This document shows, piece after piece, positions 11,419 to 23,400 of a stretch of DNA of 64,000 nt. Position numbers and translations under genes: made by a program. Below the pieces are notes generated by a model that made no database searches, was not told the DNA's origin, and saw only the letters and a list, made by a program, of their open reading frames with translations. How positions within the stretch are numbered: the stretch's first letter is position 1; each line of letters begins with the position of its first letter. Source of the stretch: Atherix ibis. Its lineage: Eukaryota; Arthropoda; Insecta; Diptera; Athericidae. The DNA lies in contig OY282607.1 in assembly GCA_958298945.1 (NCBI GenBank), positions 35,993,000-36,056,999 on the forward strand, read 5' to 3'.

Positions 11419-14400
11419 TTAGGTTGGTGATTTTTGTTTATTATCGATATTTGTTTGCCTTTTGGCATTTTCGATATCTTTTTGCTTTTGAATTATTCTT
11501 AGTTCGGTTGGTGTTAACATTCCACGCAGAATGGTATCATATGAAACGGAAACGCCTTTCTTCGCCATTTTCTGATATAATTTCCAACATTCGCGTTCTT
11601 TTACCGTACGTACATTATCTGGAAATTGTACGTTTTTATTTTCGTTTGACTCCTCTTTTTCGAGCCTTTCCTCTTTAGAAGGATTGTTTTCATTTTTTCT
11701 CAACTCCTGTTCATCATTGCCGCTAAGTAATCGTTCAGCCATCTTACATTGGCTTCAAAGGGAATTTAAAATTAAAAAATACAATAAATAAATAATTGAC
11801 TTACCTATTATCAAAGTTTTGAATAAATACAGATCCTGGTGGGGCTGTAGGTGGTCGATTTGCTCTTATTCGTGCAGCTAATGGAGCGACAGATCCACGT
11901 CGAAGGGCTTGTGGAAATTCTCGTCCTGTAGACGGATAGCTTGGGATGTCGTTTTCCTGAAATGATACTTTATGGGAAAAAACGGTTTTTTTTTTAATTT
12001 TTTGAACAAAATTGACAAATAACATAATTATTAAGGATACCAGATTTGCCAGTTTTCCGTAGTAGTGGTGGACGCCTTTGTGAAGTAGCTGAATCTGGTG
12101 TTAAATTTGGTTCCTCTTTCTCGGAATCGCTACCATCTAAACTAAGAAGTGATACTAGCGTTACAACATCACAACCTATTGTTGATCGTGATCTTGACAA
12201 AGATTTCTTTCCACCTTTTGTTGATCGACTTTTATCATTGATAGTATTTATATAGTCTCCTGATATACTTGCACTATTATTATTATTATTATTATTATTT
12301 GTTTCGATAATCGATTCACGTTCATTATTATTTATGGATCGGCTTATTAATTTCCGTCTTTTTGGTTTCTTTTTATTAGCTAGGATATTTTTTGTACTCT
12401 CATCAAAAGTACGTATCGGTGCGGACATAGCCCGTATTAATGGAGGTCTCCGATCCGATTTGACTGCTTCCAGAATTGATGCAGTTGAACAATTGTTTGT
12501 TGATAAAATGCTAGTATTTATTTCACCGCCCCGACTTGATTGAAATTGGGCACGTTTATTTGCTGCAGACTGTATTGGCTGACTGTAAATCAAATTAGAT
12601 GTGGTTGGGGTATTGGTCAAGGTCGTCTCTCCTATTAGATTATCCTTTTGCTAGTAAAATATTTTATTTATCATTTTTGAATTAATATTTCACATATTTG
12701 TTAGTCGAAAAAGTTCATGGCATTTTTCTTTGTGTTAAAATTATTTTGTTTCAAACCAAATATTACCGAAAATTTTTCATTATTTTTCGGGCAGAACTAT
12801 GATTCCAACAGTATAAAGCTTTTGTGGTTTCTGGTTGAAAAACTGAATCAAGTGGTTTTCAGAGGCGGCTCTTGGAACCAGCTTGGTACCATTAAGAGAT
12901 TTCTGCAGAGATGAAAATAAGTGGTAGTCTAAGGGTGCTACCCAGATAAACTCTCTTAATCTCTCGAGCAGCTCACAGTACAGCACCGACTTAACAGTTG
13001 ACCGAACTGCAAAAGTACCAGTCCCAGCAATTCATATTGGTGGGACTGGTACTTTTGCAGTTTTATATACTAAAAGCCCTTATTGACCGTCAATCCTAGC
13101 TTCAAAATTGTTTGTTATCATTCATTTCTCTTTTTTCATGATTGCTTTTGCACGATATGCTCATATTTTACTCATTTATTATCTCCAGTTATTATTCGCT
13201 TCAGAAATGACTCGATTTTATTGCGCTTAAGCAGCGTATCGGAGATGGTATTTTTCACGCTCAATTCATGAGGCACCAAAAACATCGAGTTCCTTTCACA
13301 AATAGTTTAAAACAGTTTGATGATGAATGACTACTGATAGGGGCTAAATTTTTTCATCAGTTTTTTTTGTTTGTTAATTGCTGGACCCGTTACAGCACCA
13401 TCACCATAAATAGTACAGTTTTGTTCATAAGTCTGCGATGCGTTTTTAAACTTGAATAATTTATTCTAAATGTTGCGCTACACAAAGCTTTAAGTATCAC
13501 CTTTTAAATGTGACTAGTGCTTTTACCTCCATCTATCGGAAAACGCTATGAACTTTTTCGACTAACTTATTTGAATTCTCTTCTAAACTTACTGAAATTT
13601 CTCCACTATCACATTGACTCTCCAAATCACTATGAAGACTATCCTGATCAGTGTAAATAGCTTCTTGTGCTAAAAATATGTCTAAATTAATACGATCGTC
13701 ATTTCCTCGTAATGTTTTTTTGATGCGTTCGCTGAAGTTTTTACTAAAGACAAAAAAAAAATAGAATAACATAAATTTATTCGTATTTGGTTTATTGTAT
13801 TCTTATCATATTTTTTTAAACACTGAAACAGTTGAATTTTTTTTCTATAAAATTTCCTTACAAATCGATTTTGATATATATAAAATGTAAACAATTTTGT
13901 TAAAGTAAGTAGACGAACTTCTTCTTTGAGATCTTGAACGTTATCCTTGACTGAAACCTTCAAACTGTTCACACAACTTATCAAGTAATTTTAAAACAAT
14001 TTTAATTATACTAGACTGCCGTTCGATTAGACTCTGAACGTTTCTTTGGTAAGAAAACTCGACTATTAATTAATACTACCTTGTTATGAGAACTACGAAA
14101 ACCCATCAAACATTTAATTCTGGCAAAGATTCCTTTAACAAAAGCACGGAAATCAAATCATGCACTAATAACAAAAATGCACGCCACTTTCGCACTAAAA
14201 GCTTTGATTGTGTACATACATTTCCAAATACTTCAGCATTTTTAAAAAAAAAAATTCTTGTACTTAGTCGACAGTGTACAAAATGCAGGTGAATTGTTAT
14301 AATACCACTTATAGTAAATGAACCAATGTTGAGAATATACAAAACGTCGTTTACAAATGTCTAAGAATGGGCATATGTTCTTATATATGGGTGTGTGGGC

Positions 14401-17400
14401 GAGTACTTGAATCATTCAAAACTTGTAACAGGGGTAGAAAAGTTTCCAAGTTTTCTTTTGGAGAAATTTTCCAGCAAGAACAAAAAAGAGAAAGCAACTA
14501 ATTAATCGAAAATTTTTTGACTAGGTTAAAAACGAATACAATGAGTATGTTTAGTGGTAAAATAATGAATGTTCGAACAGGAAATATTGAAAGAGACAAC
14601 AGGGCAAAAGCAACTTGAATTCAGGACCTACCACAGGCTGGTAGCGTATTTCCTCCCAAAGTGCTCCTTTCCAGAAAAAAAAAGGAAAATCCAACACATG
14701 TGGAAGGATATGCAGACAATATTAAAGCATGCCAAAAGAATGTTATTAAATTCAAATGTGTATTATCGGAAAGGTATGACAAGTATCCATATAAGTACAA
14801 TAGAAGATCTACGCTTATTTGGTAGTAGGAGACACCATGGAAGAAAGCAAATATTTGGAACGAATTGTAGATAAAAATCAAATTTTCTGTCATGAACGAT
14901 GAACAGTTTGAATTGGAAATCTTCTAAAATGCTAAAAAATCAGAAAATATTTGTAAACATGTTGAATAACTTAAGAAAATATGAGTTAATGCGAGTTGAC
15001 ATATTAAATCAAACAGGCATTATAGTTGTTTCGTGATGTCGTTGTTTATGATATTAATTTTGGTGGTAAAAGCTGGAGCTCCTCAATATGGAAATTCCAT
15101 TCTTATATGACTGAAGGCTATTTGGTAGCTTTTATGAGGAGACGTGTCTGGTGTGTGCACACAAACGTAATCAAAAGATTATTTTGTACTTTACCATAAA
15201 ATGTTCAAAATTTTACAAGCAGAAAAGTAATAAGACTGTTATAATTTTATTTTATTTTTTACATCAATGTTATACCCTTTAAATTAGTTTCGTTGGGCAA
15301 CTAAACATCGGCGGAGGTGTGGTTTTCACTCTTCGTAGTAGTTCTAGAATTCTTTCACTAGAATTGCCCTCCGCTCCTCTTCGGCTATATATTTTTTTTT
15401 TTGGATATTGTCGACAGTATCAAGATGACGGCGTTTCAATTCGTGTTTGACCTTGAGAAAGAAAAAAAAGTCGCAATGACTATAATCAGTCCGCCCCGGC
15501 GGCGAGATGTTAAGTACGAGGTCTGTTCAAAAAGTATCGCAAATTTTGAATTTCCGCGGGTTACATATATTCCATTTTCGATTATGTATATAGTGGCGTT
15601 ATGTTTGTACTCATGTCTCTCACTTATGCCGACAATTTCGGTCATTTTGAATGTTCAGTTAATTTTTGAGAGCTGCTTTGCTTGCACGTGTTTTGGCTTG
15701 TCTTCGATTTTTGCTCAATTTCGACCAAAAATAGTATCGAATTAATATTGCTAAGGTACTTTTAGCCTTAAAAGTAAGGCTAAAATTTTGCTCAATTTCG
15801 ACCCAAATTTGCTCCAGAGGGTCATAACTGGTGACGAATCATGGGTTTATGGTTATAACGTGGAAACCAAAGCTCAACCATCCCAATGGAAGCTGCCGCA
15901 CGAGCCAAGATCGAAAAAAGCGCGCCAAGTTCGGTCGAATGTGAAGGTTTTGCTTACAATTTTCTTCGATTGCAGGGGCGTGGTACATCATGAGTTCTTG
16001 CCACAGGGTAGAACGGTCAATAAGGAATATTACCTGCAAGTTATGCGCAAGTTGCGCGAAGCAATCCGCGAGAAACGCCCGGATTTGTGGAAGAACAAAA
16101 AGTGGCTTTTGCCATTTTTGGCAAAAAACAATACACTAATAATGCCGCAGCCACCGTATTCCTCAGATCTGACCCCCTGTGACTTTTTCTTGTTGCCGAA
16201 ACTGAAGAGCCCCATGAAAAAACTACGCTACGCTACGATTCAGGAGATAAAGACGGCATCGAAGGAGGAGCTGAACAAGATCACAAAAAATGATTTTTTG
16301 TAGTGCTTCGAGGATTGGAAAAAACGTTGGCATAAGTGTATAATATCTGGTGAAGATTACTTTGAAGATGACAAAATAGATATTCATGAAAAATAAATAA
16401 TTTTTGAAAACACACAAAATTCGCGATACTTTTTGAACAGACCTCGTACATATACGAAAATCTGACGCAAGGGCCTATCCAGGTATTCTTTAATCTACGC
16501 ACTTTACAATATAACAGCCATGAGGCCATTTGATGGACTTCAAGTTCTTGCGAGGATAGTTAAACGATTTCGATAAAGAGTCGATGGTTCAACTACTTTT
16601 AATTTGAAAAATTCACAATATTACAATACAATTAAAATAAAAATTGGAAATGCAAAATTTTCAAGGTAAAAATCGTTTTTTATAAATTGTAATCGAATAT
16701 TTATGTGAGAGAGCAGCATTTCCTGTGCACGTTATTAAAATGATTTCCTGTCAGTGAGTTCGATCATGAATCCAAATGAATTATTTTGCTTATTCCAACA
16801 ATGAAGTTCTGCATTTAAGCAAAGGTGACACACTTAAATAATCGAATGTCTTCTAATCATGAAATTTCTTTGCTCATTGCTCAAATTTGAATGTCGATAT
16901 TCCGATTTCCATTGTGATTGTTCTCCTCATACTTTATTATTCATAATTTAGCACCCAACATTCAACCATGCCAGTTTTATGGACTAGTGTACATGCGAAA
17001 AAGCTTTCACTTTCTAAACAGTTAACGACTTTGATTTTATTCACAAAAATTATTCTGAACAACTTCAGCCCCCTTTGATCGATAGAATAAAAGAAAACAA
17101 AATACTACCGCATGAGAGGGAGGGAAGGGGTGGTTACCTGATTTTCTGTCTGCGTCCTCACTCACTTTTCGAACTAACTTTCATGATTCGATATAATTCC
17201 GTTTTCCATCAGACGCCAAATATATATATATATATAATATTAAGCTTCCTTTGCAATTCTCTAATATACGAACTATTTTGATTATATGTCAATTTTGCCA
17301 TGGCACTGAAATCAGCAATCAAAATCGCTATCGTTTTTATACGCGCCTTCACCAATTTTATTGGGTTATTCTCTTCTTCTTTTTTTTATTGCTATTTATC

Positions 17401-20400
17401 GTCAAAGGTAGAATAGAAATTAGAACGCCTGTAATGTAGGTTATGGTGCTACGTCAAACACGATTTTAATTGAACCAACAACAAAAAAAAAGGCAAAGGC
17501 CGTCAGGAAAAAATGCTCTTCGAATAAACTTTACCAAAAAACTGTTTGCAAAATTCCAAGGATTTGAATAAATTGTAATGGAACATTGTGAAAAAAAACT
17601 CGACAGCCCAATATTCGTATTGTGGAAAGGTCCTGTAAAATTTTTGGACTGTATGATTTATACATTCAATGGCGTGCAAAAAGAATATTGTTCACATTGA
17701 TTTCATACATTAAGAAGTATGAATGGTCTTAACGATGAGAGTGAGATAATATAATAATGGTCAAAGTGAAAGTAGCAAAATTATAATTAAGGAAAGAAGT
17801 GTTCATTTAACAAGTAACAGTGATTAAATACGGGGAAGGAGGTGATCTACAGGCGAAAGAATGGTAAAAAATCAGTTTGGAGTATAAAAGTCATATTTTA
17901 GTTATGGCCCTTGAAAATTATTGTACTCTTCAAATTGGTGAAAGATGAAATGTTCTGTGGCAAGGAGACTTTGAAAAAATTTCAAGAAAATGGCAGTATT
18001 GAAAGGACGAAAGGTACCGCAAGGTCAAGAAAATGTATAGCTGTGCAAAGTTGTCGCCATTGGTATAAAACTTTGACTGACCTTAGCAATGATATTTTCC
18101 GAGAAACTAAAAGTAAAATGTCGGAAAGTTTACTCAGGACAATACATAAGTCGGGTTTCTCAGTACAGGTCAAGCGAAAAAGTTTGCTGTCTGAAATTGG
18201 AACGTGTCATAATCTGGGGATGTTTTGCTGGTTAAAGGAAGAGGTCGAATATGTTTTCTTACCTCAAATGTAACAGGAGACAGTTATTTGAAAATACTCA
18301 AAGAGGAAATGGAGCCCTTTAACAGCATACAGTTATTTACAACAAAATAAAAGGAAAAAACGAAAGAAACCTTGATTTTTTAAAATTTTTAATTTATTCG
18401 TTTCCCTAAGAATATTGTTTTTTAGGGAAACAATAAAGCCTTTAACGTCATAAATCTATCGTTAGACATAATACTACAGGTCGCATACGATCATAGAAAT
18501 CGGCATACGTCCAATGAGCGGTCGCAGAGCTGTACTTGTAATGGATTTCGCCAGCACAGCTGACTCGATCCAGGTAGTTGCATTCACCACGTATGTTTTC
18601 ATCCTTCATCTCCTCTTAATACATTGCTTAAATTAAAAAGATGCAGTCGAAACCTCACACGTCTTTCACTCTACTCGCGAACCCCTTCCGTTTTCTTCTA
18701 ATGGCAAGTGGACGCAGTCTCAAACTCTACCATTCATCTCCGGTCCTGGCTTCTTAATGTAGACTATTTCTTTCAGTTATCTCTAAAGAAAAGAGTCACG
18801 AGCGGTTGAATCCGGGGAATGCGGAGGCCATTTGAATTCGCTGCTGCGCGAAAAAATGCGTTCACCAAAAAAATCACTTAGCAAAGCCATTGAGTCCCTT
18901 GCAGTACGCGCTGTGGCTCTATCTTATTGGAACCACATGCTTAGATAATTTTCCACAGATGACCTTAAAAACTTCTCATGAGCCTGATCCTGTCTCTTTC
19001 TAATGGCATGTAACATCAGGTTGCCAACTGTACCATCTTCTACAAACAAAATCTGCCTCTTGTAAAACCTTCAATTTATGCTTTCATCTGGTCCCGCCCC
19101 TGACCATTCAGGACAGCTACAGTCGTTCTCACAGTTAGTTACCTTAACTGTTGGTAGCAAAGCCTACCCAAACCTCTACCATAATCTGCAATAATAGCAC
19201 CCGGGATTCTAATGTCCCCCACCTCCAGTCCTAAGACTATACCCGCGGTGTGTGTATTTAACCCACCACGTTTCAGTCAAAGCCACTTCATCTCTCTGAT
19301 CAGGCAGAGTGTGTTTCAACACCGTAAGCCACCCTGATCTCCGTGCTACCAGTTTTTATTAATGAAAATTATGCTTGTAACTTCTTCAGCATTGCTAGGC
19401 CGGCTCAGGTCTATGGGTTCGCTAACACTCGCAGCATAATTCTGATATTTATCATAGTTTGACCGTTCTTCCAGAAGAGGACCTCTTACAGAAACTTCTT
19501 AGAGAAAATTGTGGATGTATTAGAATGGCCCGCTTATCAGGCCAGATTTAAATTGCTCTAAAATTATCTGGGCTATATTAAAAACGATCGACATCTTGTT
19601 TTCAAATTGGGGGGTTCATGCCTATATCGAAGTGAAAAAGTTATGCAGAGTCTATAAATAGACCATATAAGGTAGTAATAAAAGCCAGTGGCGGGGACCA
19701 ATAAAATATTAAAAAGTGTAAAAATTGTTTTTCTCTGTTTTTCCGGCTCATTTATTCATTTAGGGAAATTCAGGAAAAATTTAACCATAAACTATTAACT
19801 ATCATATTGCATATAATAAAAAACTAATGCTTCCATTATAACTGAGAACCCTACTACAAAAAAGACCATAACATCCTGAGGCATATTTTTTGCACATCAC
19901 TGTACGTATACATGGTGTACATCGTACATCAATAGTAAAACTTTTCTTTTGTATCGTAAATCAATAGTAAAACTTGTATTTAATAATTTATTTACATATT
20001 TTGTGGTGATAATTTTATGGCTTGCTTCTAAAAAAGAAAAATTTAAAATTTCTACTTTAACTAAGTATCTATATGCTTGACAGCTAATTATTTTGACGTT
20101 TCAGATAACAACGCTGTCATTATAGTACATTAGTATTTTGCTATAGGCACTATTCAACAACGCATCGAAATATAGTGAAAACTTATTATAAAATGGTCTA
20201 CTCTTTTCGCCAGACTTTTCGTGGTCGCGTGGAATTTATGGTCGAAATGGGTGGTCTTATCGAGAGCACAATTAAACGTGTAATCGGAAAATTTTAGGGA
20301 AGAGGTTCAGTTGCCAATCGGCCAGTACCCGAACGCCAATAGGTTGAATGAAAAAATTGCGACTGTGGCTCAAAGTGTGCATAACCTCACAATTCAACGC

Positions 20401-23400
20401 CGTTCACAAGAATTGAGCTTCAGATTCAATTGACCTAAGATTGAAGATAAAATCCTCCATGCAAGATTTAACTGAACCTGGAACTAAAGTCACAAAACCA
20501 TACGAAGCGTCGGTGAAAAAATTAACTTCAGCGACGAAGCGCATACGAGATCTGTTCAAAAAGTATCGCGAATTTTGAATGTTCAAAATTGGAAAAAAAA
20601 CGTTGGCACAAGTATATAATATCTGGTGGGGATTACTTTGAAGGGGACAAAATAGATATTCATGAATAAATAAATAATTTTTGAAAAAACACAAAATTCG
20701 CGATACTTTTTGAACAGACGTCGTATTTGTCCGAATGGCTGCATAAACAAGCACAATTGTCGGATTTTTGTCCCAGATATAGCAACCACAATCGTTTCAG
20801 GAGCTCCAAGTCTACATTGGACAATATAGACTTGGACAATATCTGATTACAACAGGACAGTGCGACTTGCCACACATTAGTTGAAACAAAAGACTTATTG
20901 TAGACAATGTTTCCATGCTGCGTCATTTAAAAATATGCTGATGTCAGCTACACGCCAAGATCGTGCGATTTAACCGATTTTTCTATATATTTTTTTAAAG
21001 ATAAATTTAACTTGTTGATAATTATTGTTCTTAAAATGAAATACAAAAAACAAAGATGAACTAATAAATAGGTTTTGAAAAGGTTTTGTCAAATTGCGTA
21101 AATTAAGCCCATTGATTTTTATATGAAATCAGGATCTAAAATTGCAGCCGAAGAGGCAATTGTGCCAAAGTTGTTTATACAGGAGCCGAAGTCACTGAAT
21201 TTTCATATGAACCTAGGTCAGTTATCGTGTCTGCTTACATATTATATCATATGAACTAAGCTTAATGATTGTGTTTGTTTTATATCATTTTAGGCTACTG
21301 TTAAAAATTAAAAATGTTACTCTACATTCGCTAGGAAAAAACTATCTAAATTTAATACACAATTTTTTGTTGCACTTAATTTTCGTTGTGGGAAAGCTTA
21401 ACCTCAGAAATTGGTGCAATAGAAAAAGTGAACTTTTATTTCATAACAATATCCAATTCCTCCAATAACATTTAAATAATTTTAATTTAAGCCTACGTGA
21501 TTGTAGTGCGTTAATGCTACTCGGACGACAGAAAAGAAACGGTTTTTGGCATTGCATTCTTACAAGGGATGACAATTGGATTTATTACGACAACTCCAAA
21601 TTACCCAAAGCATGGAGAAAGAGAGGAAAAAAGGTCTATTAACGCCGAAACGCAATATTCACGGTATAATGGTCTTGCCGTGTATCTGGTACTATCTGAG
21701 GGGTGTTATTAATTATGAACTCCTAAACCTATCCGAAAGCATCAGCAGTTATCGTTATCGACTGCAGCTAATAAGACCGAATCGAGCTTTGGAAGAATGG
21801 GATGATAGACATGACAAACTGATTCTGACCAGAAATATAATAATGCAATAGAGAGGAAATTGAAAATCTGACACCACCCGCCGTAATCCATCCTCTTCAG
21901 ATTGCCATTTGTTCCGGTCCATGTAGTCGGCCTTTTTCGGAGAACGGTTCACTTCCCATGAAAGTATCGGAAAATAGCTTAATGAATAGATCAAGTCAAA
22001 GGAACCAGCATTATTCCCTCGAGATAACCATTTATTACCCAGAAGATTGAAAGAAAGCGGTCGCTCCGATGCGGAGGTTACTTTGAATAAAATCACTCAC
22101 AAATATATAAAAAAAAAACCACAAATATTGTTAAAAAAAAAGGGCAATAGCTTATTCCCATAACTAATATATAATTCGTACTCGAAAAGACGCAAACCTT
22201 AATTGCTGATCCTTGAAACTTTGGTTTCCATTACGTACTCGAAAATTGAACATAAAAAAGGAATATTATTGAACAATTTGATACGGAATAATCGATTTCG
22301 GATAAAGTAAATTATATTCCGAGTCGTTAAAGACAAACATTTTTTTTGTTAATAAATCATGGAAATATAATATTTCGATAAAACGACAATATCGTGACAT
22401 TCGCGAAAAAAATCTATAAAATAATTTGAACGATATCGAAAATTCATTTGCCTTCGTATCGATTATAATGGCAAATGTATATTGTTGTTTCGATATTGAT
22501 AATATAGATTTTATGATTTTTTGGTAGTGACAGGAGAAAAGCCCACTCAGAAGAAGGCCACCGTCTCAGTTATGGTTGATTGCTTTGATGGTTAGTTATT
22601 GTGCTCAAGTTGATTTGAATAATATTGCCCTAATATACTCGTTATTTACAAACACGCTATTGAAGAGACAGTAGGAAAACACAGTGCTCCCACAAAAGTA
22701 TTTGCAATTTATTTTGTATCACTTTTCAAACAAATAAAATAAAAAGAATACTTGCAGTTTATAATATAATTATTTGGTAATTTTATTTTATTTAGTTTTT
22801 ATTTCATATCTGCATTTTGGGAGTAAAAACACCCATCGCTGTTTCTCTACCTAAGAGATGTCTTAGGCAATTTCTCTTTAAAAGCCAATGAGTGTTTATG
22901 CGAAAATTAACAGAGGATAATCGGGAATTAAACAAAGGGAAATATTAAACACTAGAAACATCATAGAATGAAAATTTTTATAACGAGAAAACATATAAGT
23001 TATAAACAAAGGAAAAAATAACGTTTTATAACGAGAAACATATGTCTAACAAAGGGTAACATAACGTTTTATAACGAGAAACATATAAATTATAAACAAA
23101 GGAAAACATAACGTTTTATAGCGAGAAACTTATAAGTTATACACAGAGGGAAACATAACGTTTTATAACCCGAAACATATAAGTTATAAACAAAGGGAAA
23201 CATAATGTTTTATAGCGAGAAACATATAAGTTATAAACAAAGGGGAAATATAAAACACTAGAAATATCATTGAATGAAACTTTTTATAATGAGAAAACAT
23301 AAGTTATAAACAAAGGGAAATATTTTTTTAACGAGAAACATAAAAGTTATAAACAAAGGGAAACATAAAACACTATAAACATCATTGAATGAAACTTTTT

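Noticed and set aside
13682..13984. Possible extra exon of the minus-strand gene (NSLKVSVKDNVQDLKEEV region)
   Set aside because: Codon use looks plausible, but no donor and acceptor pair fits the phase 2 junction between exons 1 and 2, which already join cleanly without it.
14569..14874. 101-aa plus-strand open frame in intron 1
   Set aside because: Lys/Arg-rich composition without any recognisable family; antisense to the host gene.
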